Source of the DNA: Mangifera indica
Taxonomy: Eukaryota; Streptophyta; Magnoliopsida; Sapindales; Anacardiaceae
Length of the DNA: 64,000 nucleotides
Direction of reading: 5' to 3'
Assembly (NCBI RefSeq): GCF_011075055.1
Contig: NW_025401122.1
Span: 124,001-188,000, forward strand
The notes below the pieces were generated by a model that ran no database searches, was not told where the DNA came from, and was given only the letters and a program-made list of their open reading frames with translations. Position numbers and translations under genes: made by a program. Shown here in pieces: positions 1 through 10,085 of the stretch (position 1 is its first letter; every line of letters starts with the position of its first letter).

Positions 1-1431
1 AAAATGAAGGAAATGGACTCCAAACTTGAAGCGTTAACTTCAAAAGCTGGTGATGGAAACCTGTGTTTGGTCGATAGTGCAACCACCCACACTATATTAA
101 AAGAAAAGAAATTTTTCTTAACTTTATCACCAATAGAGGCTAAAGTAAATACTATATCAGGATCAATCAATCTGATTGAAGGCTCCGGAAGAGCTACAAT
201 TATGTTAAACAATGAGACCAAATTAAACATCAATGATGCATTACATTCAAGTAGATCCAGAAGAAATCTACTCAGTTTTAAAGATATAAGAAATAATGGT
301 TATCATATTGAAACCATGAGTGAAAATGGTGTAGAATTCATTTGTATAACTAGTAATGCCTCCGGAAGAAGGCTTATACTAGAAAAATTGTCTGCTTTAT
401 CATCTGGATTGTATTATACAATCATAAAGGCAATTGAAACCTACACAATATCAAACCAGAAGTTCGTTGATCCAAAAGCATTTATACTTTGGCATGATCG
501 TTTAGGCCACCCAGGATCTACAATGATGCGTAGGATTATTGAAAATTTACATGGACATACATTACAAAATCATAAAATTTTATTGTCCAGTGAACAATTC
601 TGCACCGCCTGTTTTCAAGGCAAATTAGTAATAAGACCATCTCTCTCCAAAATTGGAGGTGAATCCCCATCATTCCTGCAAAGGATTCAAGGAGATATAT
701 GTGGACCCATTCATCCATTAAGTGGGTCATTTCATTATTTTATGGTTTTAATTGATACATCTGCAAGATGGTCTCATGTTTGTTTATTGCCTACTCGAAA
801 TGTTGCATTTGCTAAACTGTTAGCACAAATTATCAAATTAAAGGCACATTTCGCAGATTATTCGATTAAGTCAATACGGCTAGATAATGCTGGTGAATTT
901 ACATCCAAAACATTTGATGATTATTGCATGTCTATGGGGATTGAGGTTGAACATCCAGTCCCGCATGTCCACACACAGAATGGATTAGCTGAGTCTCTTA
1001 TCAAACGACTCCAGGTAATTGCACGTACTTTATTATTAAAAAGTCAATTACCTACTTCTATGTGGGGACATGCTATATTACATGCTACAACGTTAATTCG
1101 CTTACGACCTTCTTCTTATCATCAATATTCTCCCCTACAATTGGTCCTTGGTTACCAACCTGATGTATCTCATTTGAGAATATTTGGTTGTGCTGTATAT
1201 GTCCCTATTGCGTCTCCTTAACGCACAAAAATGGGACCCCAACATCACTTAGGAATATATGTTGGATATAATTCACTATCCATTATTAGGTACTTGGAAC
1301 CATTAACAGGTGATCTTTTTACTGCACGATTTACAGATTGTCACTTTGATGAGACAACTTTCCCATCTTTAGGAGAAAAGAAAATGCCTCCTGAAGTTAG
1401 GCATGAGCTTTCTTGGTATGTACAAATATAG
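1..1431 (+). pseudogene. Ty1/copia polyprotein fragment (protease tail, GAG-pre-integrase, integrase), interrupted
   Basis: Reading from 4, the frame opens with a protease-like motif (LVDSATTH, about residues 22-29). It continues through an H..H..C..C GAG-pre-integrase zinc finger (HDRLGHP, then CTACFQGK) and an integrase core. Catalytic residues can be placed at D231, D294 and E330, which is the DD35E spacing of retroelement integrases. The frame ends at a TAA at 1219-1221, but the same protein continues in frame from 1231 (MGPQHHLGIYVGY and on) to a stop at 1429-1431. The TAA is therefore a nonsense change inside a formerly continuous polyprotein. Reverse transcriptase and RNase H are missing; only about 50 bp separate this fragment from an LTR. 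The 5' part lies outside the window. A related, more decayed copy is at 56468-59850. This is a dead, internally deleted element. Confidence 0.9.
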
Positions 1432-1480
1432 GTGGCTTTCCACCAAAGCAAGTCAAGAAAAGTGGTAGGAAAACATTTAT

Positions 1481-1810
1481 TGTTGCAAGAAGAAAATGGA
1501 GAGGCTGACGCAGGAGAAGAAACTGGAAAGGCTGACGCAGGAGAATAAAATGGCTATGTGAGAAGAAAAATTGGCCAAAGCAATGTTAAAACATTAATGG
1601 CCTTAGAAATTTTAATTTGAAAATAACATATGCTTGTCAGAAGGGGTGGCCAATATTTGTATAAATAACCCCCCCTCTCCTCACTTCGAAAACAGACTCT
1701 TCTTCTTCTTCTCTTCATCCGGATCTGATATAAAATTATTCTCTCAGTTGTTTTCTCTCCTTCTCAATTCTTCTTTAATCATTTTATATTTGTGTATTAA
1801 ATGCATAACA
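1481..1810 (+). mobile_element. copia LTR
   Basis: The segment begins TGTTGCA and ends ATAACA, the TG..CA form of an LTR, and is about 330 bp long. It holds a promoter-like stretch near 1660 (TATAAATA) followed by a pyrimidine-rich tract. It resembles the 273-bp LTRs at 41151, 54262 and 60268 in plan (TGTT-CAGAAG-like start, TATAAATA followed by C/T-rich sequence, ATAACA end) but is clearly a different subfamily. Its position just after the pol fragment makes it the 3' LTR of that element. The flank on its right is MULE sequence shared with the unit at 14175, so the copia element probably landed in that MULE. Confidence 0.65.
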
Positions 1811-3040
1811 ATATTCACATAGTATCAAACTTTTATTTATTAAAAAAAAATATAATTTATCTTATTTTCTTTTCAGATTTTAAAAATTAAGAACTTTATC
1901 TATGTTTAAACTTTTTCAGTTTTGAAAAGTAATTTTTTTCCCCTAAGATTTTTCATACATCTTTTGGCTAGCTTCTCCTCGTCGAATGCCTGCTCTACTA
2001 ACGACCTTTTTTCCCAATGACCTCTTCATTCGTCTTCTTTTCCAACAACAGAAGACCTGATGGAATCAGCTAAATCCACTTAATTTCATTCGTCAAAGGT
2101 TTTCCATTCGTCATCATCAGTCAACAACAACAAAGAGCTGACAAGAAGACAACTAGAATGCTAACCTATCTTCATGAAGCACTGATGAAGATGAGTGAAT
2201 CGTCAGTTGAAAACGAAGTGCTGATGGATGATTCCTCTTCTTTGTTTTGGACAAACGTTTGATTAATTAACTTTCCATTTTCGACGTATGATAGGGTCGA
2301 GTGAGACATCACCTAGAGGTAGGGTTGGATTCGAGCCGAGCTCAGCTCGGCTCGCAGCCAGCTCGAGCTTGGCTCGGTTTATATATGGGCGGCTCGAGTT
2401 CAGCTCGAGCTCGACTCGAGTTCGGCTCATTTTCGGTTCGGCTTGGCTAGGCTCGGTTCGGCTCGGCTCGGCTCAGCTCGGTTCGGCTTGTTTTTCATTA
2501 TCAAAACGACATCGTTTTTAATATATATTGATTAAAACGACGTTGTTTTGTATAAAAAATTTTTAAAAAAAATCTACCGAGCCAACTCGAGCCAGCTCGA
2601 GCTTGGCTCAAGCTAGATCAAGCCGAGCAGAGCCCGGCTCGTTTCGGGCTCGAACCGAACCGAGCCGAGCTCGAGCTCGAGCTGGCTCGGCTCGAGTCTA
2701 ACCCTACCTAGAGGAAGAGAGACTAGGCATGGGTTATTGACAGGAGACAAAGAAGATGGTCGTAAAATGAGAGAAAGAAAAGTAAACTCTAGTAGAGGGA
2801 AATGAAACTTTTCAAACTTTTTAGGTAATGGTGAAGTTGTTAATTTTAAAAATCTAAAGGGCAAATTAAGATATAATTTTATTTATTTTAAAATTATTAT
2901 TAAAATGATAGTTTTATCTTTAGATATAACTGAAAATTTTAATCGAAGTTGGATGATAGATGGGTATTTGGGTTTTTGAAACTTTATAGGTTTGAATTTG
3001 CAAATGGACTAAACCATAGGTGGGAATAAGTCTTTTGGCC
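1811..3040. mobile_element. Long-TIR Mutator-like element, left end lost (unit A copy)
   Basis: The right end reads TAAGTCTTTTGGCC at 3027-3040 and is followed by TAGTTAATT (3041-3049), the same 9 bases that follow the unit C copy. The left TIR is missing; sequence matching the inside of the unit C element starts directly after the copia LTR. The body has the family layout: AT-rich long termini, then gene-like text rich in GATGA and CTCTTC around 1975-2300. No transposase is visible, so it is non-autonomous. A hAT-type MITE is nested in it at 2320-2706. Confidence 0.65.
2320..2706. mobile_element. hAT-type MITE, GAGCTCG-rich, with exact 8-bp target duplication
   Basis: The termini TAGGGTTGGATTCGAGCC and, on the other strand, TAGGGTTAGACTCGAGCC form inverted repeats. 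The element is flanked by CCTAGAGG at 2312-2319 and again at 2707-2714. An 8-bp duplication points to a hAT-type transposase acting in trans. Unit C has the unoccupied site at about 14712 (ACATCACCTAGAGGAAGA), which confirms the borders. Both arms are packed with GGCTCGAGCTCG-type motifs. The centre carries two imperfect palindromes of the kind AAAACGACGTCGTTTT. No coding capacity. Length 387 bp. Confidence 0.85.
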
Positions 3041-3773
3041 TAGTTAATTTAGGATAACGGGAAAATACTATTTTCCACTAGACATGGTAAGGGCCACAAG
3101 CCCACGACTTAGTCTAAATCCCATTTTTGGTATAGTCCACAAGGCATAAGCCATTTCAATATACTTCATTATTTGCGAAGACACGACTCAAGGTCATGTC
3201 ATAGGTCTTACTATGCAAGCAAATCAATAGGATGAACCGTGTCGAAGCTAGCTAATGATGAAATTGCATTAAAATAGTACGATTCAACCAAAATCATGTT
3301 CCTCCAATTTAATTCTAATTAAAATTGCATTAGATATGCCTTTGTGATTTCAACTAGAATCATACTAGAATGGTGCAAATCCAACCAAAATCGCATCAAC
3401 ATGATGCGATTCTAATGTAGTTTCAACCTTAATTTTAATTATAATCAGTGTGATTACAGATTTGGGATTGGTTGGACTAAGGTTTGTGTATTTATTTTTT
3501 TAATAAATTTTAAAGTTGGTGAAAAAAATGTAATTTATTTGTACTTTAGGGTTGTAAGTAATATTAATGGTACAATATTTGTATATTTAATAAATGGAAG
3601 AAATTACCCCTTGAAATTACCCCTTGATCGTTAAAAGAATGCTAGACTTGTTGTTTTGACATAATTAAGATGTGAAATAGTTGTTCTCTCTAGTACATAT
3701 GGTTGAGTGTATTTGATCCAAGTTATTTTAAATTGATGAAGTCAATGCCCTCCTATAATAGAGAGATGTTATC

Positions 3774-4505
3774 TTGATCAAATTAAAAAAGCAACTCAAT
3801 TGTGCAAATGAGCGAATAAAAAGGCAAGCCAACTTAAAGAGGAGAGAAACCCACATTGAAATTGGTGATATGGTGTTACTCAAACTACATCCATGCCTCT
3901 TTAAGAAATTGGCCAAAAGACCTAACAAAATATTTAGCCAGCGTTTTTATGTCCTATGATATCACAAAGAAAATCAATTCGATTGCTTATTGTCTTGCCT
4001 TACCTTGCCTCCTAATAGTAAGATTCATCTTGTTTTTCATGTCTCTCAATTAAAAAAGGCGTTTGACACTACGGTCCAGCCTCAACCTCTCCCTAATTGT
4101 CTATCTAATGATTTGAATTTGTAACCAAAAATTTTGTTGGGTACCAGATTCTCTAAGACTGGTCACTTAGAGATTCTAATTAAATGGAGCCTACTACCTG
4201 AATTTGAAATTTCACAGGAGGATTAAGAGGATATTAATGAGCACTTCTCCCATTTTCACCTTGAGGACGAGGTGAGAGTCTTGGGGGGTATTGATGGAGG
4301 CCCAATCACCAAAATTTATCATCGCAGGTCTAAGAGGAGAATGCAAGGAGACATCCCCAGAAATCTAGGAGCTGAATCAATTGAAAGTAAAATGCATGAG
4401 GGTGTTAAGCGCAAAAATAGCTCTGAAGTGGATTTCTACGAAATTGGTGTTAAACACAATGCGGGTTCTGAAAAACCTGTGATCAGGGTGAAAGTGAGAC
4501 GCTAG
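3774..4505 (+). pseudogene. Ty3/gypsy polyprotein C-terminus (integrase tail and chromodomain), unit A
   Basis: Translated pieces read like the integrase C-terminal region of plant gypsy elements: an NERIKRQANLKRRE segment, then GDMVLLKLHP, then an LSPHFY-like stretch, in frame 3774-3959. The continuation is shifted to other frames. Around 4160-4290 the text gives EILIKWSLLP and INEHFPHFHLEDEV-like sequence, the pattern of the chromodomain and tail of chromoviruses. The tail ends at a TAG at 4503-4505. Frameshifts and in-frame stops show it is dead. Reverse transcriptase and the integrase core are absent. Units B and C carry the same remnant, so it was present before the array formed. Confidence 0.75.
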
Positions 4506-4519
4506 TTATAAGGTGGAAG

Positions 4520-5400
4520 CTTACAACATTTGGTATGATAACAATTAATCTTATTTCCATTTTTTTAATTTATAAATAAAATATGATTTTATTTATTCAT
4601 TTAATAAATCAAATACTTATTTAAATTATTTTTGTAATTTGAGGAACTGTGTTTGGTATTCCGATCAACTTTAAACTGAAGTCCAGTGATTGTAATAAAA
4701 AATTCAGTTTTGATGTTAACAACCAATCAATTCTCTAAATCACTAGACCAACATAATTTAATTTCTCGTTTCCAAAAGAGAATCTGGATTCTACAAATAT
4801 TCTTTCTTCTACCTTTAGCAGAGAAGAAGAAAAATAATATATGTATCTACTCTCTTAAGCACTCAATTAGCCGTACGAAAAAAAATTTCAGTTACAATAT
4901 TGTGGTAATGTGCGCAACTTGGACATAGTTTAAGGAAAAGAATAATGCTCCCTCTCAAAAGAACAGTGTTCCAACCATGATGCATATGCCGTATGTGTGT
5001 TAATCCTCCCTCTCAAAAGAATAATCAGTATATAAAGGAAGTGTTAGTGGGCAGAGAGAGTAATGAAGAAAGAAATCATTTTATTGAATCAATATTTTAT
5101 ATTACACCCAGCTTAGCTATTTTTCCTTTTCCTTCAGTTGTTTCCATTTTCAGTTACAATTACATACTCTGATGGCTACTGTAACGGCTATTATTTCTAA
5201 AGCTCTTTGAATGCAATATGATGTTGTTTTCTTCTTTTGCGTCAATATTCCTTGTGTTCATAAATTGTGAAGTTCTTCGAGTATCAAGGCTGAACCAATT
5301 GCCGCTGTTTTACTCATTTTCCTTTCTGTTTGTTTGTGAGTTGCTGCTGTAGTTTGCTGTGGGCTGGTTTGATCGTAAACTCGACCTAGAAAGGGACCAA
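4520..5400 (+). mobile_element. Gypsy 3' non-coding and LTR-like sequence, unit A
   Basis: Downstream of the gypsy tail is AT-rich sequence. At about 5027 there is a TATATAAAGG box followed by GTGTTAGTGGGCAGAGAGAG and a run matching plant gypsy LTR style (GAAATCATTTTATTGAATC). LTR borders could not be fixed. Compared with unit B, about 170 bp before the TATA box is missing here and replaced by a short filler copied from about 45 bp upstream (TCCCTCTCAAAAGAA, first seen near 4950). Unit C has the same lesion. Confidence 0.45.
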
Positions 5401-5403
5401 CTA

Positions 5404-5740
5404 ATGGTAGTTCATTGAGCCTCTGGAAGCCATCAGAATTGGAGGTTTGCTAGCCACCATATTCAGGTACCTATCAAGCTCCAACGGAAATTCAGCCAAT
5501 AATATGAAGCCGCAATATAGTTGATTTATATCCCAAAAAAGTAACCAAGAGCAGAATGCTAAAACCTGGGACCAGCTGAGGGGAGTTCATTGAGCCTCTG
5601 GAAGCCATCGGAATTGGAGGTTTGCTAGCCACCATATTCAGGTACCTATCAAGCTCCAACGGAAATTCAACCAATAATATGAAGCCGCAATATAGTTGAT
5701 TTATATCCCATAAAAGTAACCAATGACTTAAGAGCAGAAT
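5404..5740. repeat. Direct repeat of about 170 bp at the A mosaic joint
   Basis: Two adjacent copies of the same block lie at about 5404-5568 and 5570-5740. The first matches unit C (GGGACCAACTAATGGTAGTT, then ACCAAGAGCAGAATGCTAAAA). The second matches unit B (CCTGGGACCA, CTGAGGGGAGTT, then a longer stretch with AATGACTT before AGAGCAGAATGCT). Units B and C carry one copy each. This is what an unequal exchange between a C-like and a B-like unit would leave. Confidence 0.85.
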
Positions 5741-6444
5741 GCTTACAATGTTACAAGCTACATTTTCATGGGTAGACCACATGTAATCAAGAACCATAAA
5801 CTACAATCACAATGGTGCAACATTCACACAATGAATCCAAATTTAAATGAGCTGAGATAATACCAAATCGGGCGTTTTCCGTGAAGATTAGTTTGTAACA
5901 AGCAGTTCTATAAAGCACAAAAGCTTATCTATTAGGTTTAATTTAGTGTTGACCAATATTTGAGATGATCAATTTGTTGGAGAATATTGTGTGAATATGA
6001 ATGTCTTGGCATACATAACTGTAGTGGGGGATAGTTGTTAAGAAAACCTCATGCTAATCAAAAGGCCAACAAATACAGATAAAAACGTTAAAATAGGATC
6101 TAATATATGCCGTATGCCCATTTTTTTCCATAGTTGGACAAAGTACTCTATATAAAGGTTAAAATTTGGCAGAAATTTACCTCCAGATCTTTCAAGTAGA
6201 AGTGCAGAATGCGTTAGTGCAACAAGATCTGATTATGGAATGGATTTAAGGCCTTATCCAGCTGAGATGGTTACGAATCCAACACTCAAGTGCATCCGGA
6301 AATAGTATCAGGTTTATGAATCCAACCGATATGGTGCATGGGGGTAGATAGTAACAAGTTCATGAATCCAAGCACATGCACAGGGGTGCATTAGGACGAT
6401 CGTAGCAGATTTAATGAAAAGAGATAGAAGCAATGAAAAGGAGA

Positions 6445-6640
6445 GCAGACGCACCACACACAGAGGGGAGAACCCGGACTATCCCGTGCGAACTCCCCTC
6501 AAAACCACCAAAAGAGAAATTTTATTAAGATTTGTGTGACCTGCCATGCAAGCGCACCTGTCATGGCAAAGGTCGGATGACAAAACCGGGGCTCAAACCC
6601 CCTGCATAAGGGCTTCTTTATCCCAGTACATTTCACTCAT
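6445..6640 (-). repeat. SINE-like segment with a Pol III B-box-like motif (unit A; also 12788-13000 and 19265-19450)
   Basis: On the minus strand the motif GGGTTTGAGCCCCGG resembles a Pol III B box (GGTTCGANTCC). On the plus strand GAGGGGAG and CTCCCCTC form an 8-bp inverted repeat, with about 23 bases between, around 6460-6500. The segment is among the best-conserved parts of all three units and lies within the unrecognised minus-strand locus. No clear A box, tail or target duplication was found, so a SINE origin is only a suggestion. Confidence 0.25.
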
Positions 6641-7726
6641 CTATCATCACAATTATATCCCATTTCGGTCCTGGTTACAATAGATTACACAACCAGATTA
6701 TCTGCCACCACTGACTTGAAGAATACCCATCAACCACTGCCTCCATGTAGACTCCCCAGGCAGCTAAAACCTAAAGGAACAAAAATTTAACCAAAATATG
6801 TCCAAAAACTCTCGGATGCACCAAAAAAAAAAAAACCTTAAATACTATTTAGAAAGAAAAAGAGTTTGCAACTTACGAAAAGACTGCATCGAGATGATAA
6901 AAGATCTAGGAATAAATTCAAAAGCTTAATGAATATTCGAGGAAAATATCACGATTTAACATCCTGATCTTTTCATACAAGATTGGTGTCATGATTTATC
7001 AGTGTAAATATTCTCCGAAATCAAACAAAAAGAAAACTACTAATTCGTTAAATAAATTGTTTAGCATTATATGATAGGAAGAGTTTTAAAAAAAAAAAAA
7101 AGCGAGAGAGACAGAGAGAGATAATACCTTGCACGTATGAAGCGCAAAGAAAGAACATTCTGTGACGTCTTGGTAAAAAAGGAAGAGTCTTGATCTCTTC
7201 GTCCGTGAAACATGACGTCAATCTCAGAGACATAATCCCTTAGCGCACGATCTTCCTATATATTATTCTCAATAATAAAGAACGTAGAAGAATCAACTCA
7301 CAGCTGAAATAATACGTGCAAGAATTAGAAAAAGTACGGATCTTTATATTAGCGAACCTTGAGCGCAAATGATAAACGCAGAACCAGATGGATGTTGAAG
7401 TTGAATCTTACGGTGATGAAGATTTCCGGAGAAGGACGAAGCCGTGTTCTTGGAAGAACGAACCAAGAAGATCGAATAGCTCTGCAGAAACAGAGAGAAG
7501 GGGACTTTCAGATGAGAGAAGATTAATTGAAGACGCAGGCTTTATATATTGATTTCTACACGGCGGTTAGTGATATGGACGATCATGATTTAACGGCTTT
7601 TTCAAAGATCGACGCCGAATATTCATCTACGTGATTTACTATGATTGCTGGCTTTTTTGATCGCATTGGATTTACGCTTTCACTACTGTTGACTTTTTGT
7701 CTTACTCCAATGTTTAGTGAAAGGAA

Positions 7727-8598
7727 AATTAATTAAAATAAACAAAATTTTAAATGTTTATACGTTTTTAGGTTATCCTAGACAAGTTTTATCAAAATAA
7801 ACAAATTATATTTTTTTTACCCTTTTTACCCTTATGTTAAAAAATCAAGTAAAAATATTTTTTCTGAGAATGTGTGTCGGTTTATAGTGGTTAAGATGGT
7901 GGCTAGAGATTTTACAGTGAAACCCTAAATATGTCGAATTATGTATATGGATGTTTTTGAATGTTTCGAATGCTTAAAATGATGTAGTTTCGATGTTAAT
8001 AGATGTCTGGAAGTGTAGTCGTTGAGAGACAAAAGTGCGCAAATTTACAGTGCCGCGCAAACTGCACAAATTTACAGTGTTGCGTAAACACTGTTCACAC
8101 CACGCAAACACTTCACATTACGCAAATACTGTTCACAATCCGAAAAAGTAGATATCATAGTTTGTGAACAGGATTTTGCAAGCGGTTTACGTAGTTTGAA
8201 CAGTGTTTGCGTAGTGTAAACAGTGTTTACGCGGTGTGAACAATGTTTGCGCGATTTGCATAGTTTGCGCGGCACTGTAAATTTGCGCGCTTTTGTCTCT
8301 CAACGACTACACTTCCAGACATCTATTAACATCGAAACTACATCATTTTAAGCATTCGAAACATTCAAAAACATCCATATACATAATTCGACATATTTAG
8401 GGTTTCACTGTAAAATCTCTAGCCACCATCTTAACCACTATAAACCGACACACATTCTCAGAAAAAATATTTTTACTTGATTTTTTAACATAAGGGTAAA
8501 AAGGGTAAAAAAAATATAATTTGTTTATTTTGATAAAACTTGTCTAGGATAACCTAAAAACGTATAAACATTTAAAATTTTGTTTATTTTAATTAATT
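7727..8598. mobile_element. Large foldback / hairpin element with 337-bp arms
   Basis: Positions 7727-8063 and 8262-8598 are reverse complements with no length difference (paired positions sum to 16325 throughout). By eye only one mismatch was seen, at 8036/8289. The 198-bp centre (8064-8261) is also partly self-complementary, built from degenerate units such as ACGCAAACACTGTTCACA. The outermost 8 bases, AATTAATT, are palindromic and appear at both ends, so they may be a target duplication, leaving an element of 7735-8590. There is no transposase or credible protein. If transcribed, the RNA would fold into one long double strand, a possible siRNA source. Confidence 0.85.
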
Positions 8599-8604
8599 AC
8601 CCTT

Positions 8605-9274
8605 AGTCAAATTCTAAACTTTCACCAACAAAATTTCAAAAATATAACCCATTTTAATAATAATATTAAAAAATATATAATTTTTTTTAATTTTTCCTCC
8701 AAATTTTAAAAATTAACAACTTTAACCTTGTCTAAATTTTTTAATTTTGAAAGTGACTTTTTTCCCCTAGGATTTTTTTTCATACATTTTTTGGCTAGCT
8801 TCTCCTCGTCAAATGCCTTCTCTACTAACGACCTTCTTTCCCAATGACCTTTCTGTCCCTCTTGTCTTCAAACGAGAGATGATCTGGTGAAATCAGCTAA
8901 ATCCACTTAATCTCATTAGTCGAATTTCGTTTTTCGTTCGTCATTATCACTCAACAACAACGAAGAGTTGACGAGAAGACAACCAGAATGCCAACCCATC
9001 TTCATGAAGCACCGATGAAGATGGGTGAGTCATCAGTCAAAAATGAAGCATCGATGGACGATTCCTCTTCTTCGTTTTGGATGAACATTCATTTGACTGG
9101 CTTTCCTTTTTTGACGTATGATAGGGCCGAGTGAGAGATCACTTGGAGGGAGAGAGATTAGGCATAGGTCATTGATCGAAAATTGGATGATAAGTAGGTA
9201 TTTGGGTTTTTGAAAATCCATGGGTATGAAATTGGAAATAGACTAAACCTTGGGTGGGAATAAGTCTTTCGGCC
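8605..9274. mobile_element. Long-TIR Mutator-like element, internally shortened (unit B copy)
   Basis: The right end TAAGTCTTTCGGCC is followed by TAGTTAATT (9275-9283), as in A and C. The outer bases of the left terminus are missing; the preserved part begins near the right border of the large hairpin (CCTTAGTCAAATTCT). Relative to unit A, sequence between the GTCATTGA at about 9170 and the TCGAAAATTGGATGAT at about 9177 is deleted, removing several hundred bases of the right terminal region. No transposase. Confidence 0.6.
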
Positions 9275-10085
9275 TAGTTAATTAAGGATAACAGAAAAAG
9301 ACTATTTTCCACTGGAGATGGCAAGGGCCGCAGGCCCACAGCCTAGCCTAAATCCCATTTTTGGTATGATCCACAAGACATAAGCCACTTTAGTACAATT
9401 CGTTATTTGCGAAGACATGATTAAGGGTCATGTCATAGATCTTGCTATGCAAGCGAATCAATAGGACAGACTATGTCGAAGCTAGCCAATGATGAAAGGG
9501 TTGAAATTATATTAAAATAGTATAATTCAATCATAATCGTATTACTCCAATTTAATTCTAATTAAAATTGTATTAAATATGTCATTTTGATTTCAACTAA
9601 AATTATATTAGAATGGTGCAAATCCAACCAAAATTGCATTTGATATGGTGTATTTTTATAGAATTACATCAGAATTATGATATTTTGACAAAACACACCA
9701 TTTTTAATGTGATTCCGATGTAGTTTCAACTTTAATTTTAATTATAATCAATGTGATTACAGATTTAGGATTGGTTGGATTAGGGTTTGTGTTTTTATTT
9801 TTTTTAATTATAGATAAGGGTCAAAGTAATAAATTTTAAAGTTGGTGAAAAAATGTAATTTATTTGTACTCTAGGGTTTTAAGTAATGTTAATGGTATAA
9901 TATTTGTATATTTGATAAATTGATGAAATTATCCCTTGATCACTAAAAGAATGCTAGACTTGTTGTTTTGACATAGTTAAGACATGAAATAGTTGTTCTG
10001 TCTAATACATATGGTTGAGTGTATTTGATCTGAATCAATTTAGATTGATGAGGTTGATGCCCTCCTCCAATAAAGAGATGGTGTC

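Larger units (their letters stand above)
5404..7466 (-). pseudogene. Unrecognised spliced locus, unit A copy, start codon lost
   Basis: This is the minus-strand locus shared by all three units. In B and C it could start MVRSSKSTASSFSRNLHH, followed by a good donor (CACC/GTAAGATTC). Here the ATG has become TTG at 7464-7466. A downstream exon is visible around 7130-7300 (acceptor TTATTTCAG, donor GCAAG/GTATTA), and another conserved exon-like block lies near 6690-6770. Toward the 3' end a block encoding EFPLELDRYLNMVASKP is present twice (5404-5568 and 5570-5740). No domain was recognised, and the exons could not be joined in one open frame. It may be a decayed gene or a non-coding transcript. 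Promoter-like sequence (CTTTATATATTG) lies near 7545. Confidence 0.45.
1811..7696. repeat. Tandem unit A (mosaic of C-like left and B-like right parts)
   Basis: This is the first of three homologous units. The order is MULE right part (to 3040), a spacer of about 700 bp with a repeated motif set around ATTGCATTA (3050-3760), a gypsy tail (3774-4505), LTR-like sequence, and a minus-strand locus (5404-7466). Up to about 5568 the sequence follows unit C base for base over long stretches, and it shares a deletion near 5003 with C. From about 5570 it follows unit B, for example in the stretch 5940-6060. Landmark offsets are about 6.31 kb to unit B and about 13.0 kb to unit C. The stretch 3050-3760 contains no recognisable gene. 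Confidence 0.85.

Noticed and set aside
1818..1835. Primer-binding-site-like TAGTATCAAAC after the LTR at 1481-1810
   Set aside because: The same text occurs inside the unit C MULE at about 14186 with no LTR beside it, so it belongs to the MULE.
2288..2864. Open frames on both strands inside the GAGCTCG-rich element
   Set aside because: Their peptides are low-complexity products of CTCGAGC repeats in a non-coding MITE with exact target duplication.
8072..8275. 67-residue minus-strand frame in the hairpin
   Set aside because: It runs across the self-complementary centre and only reflects the short repeat units; no family features.
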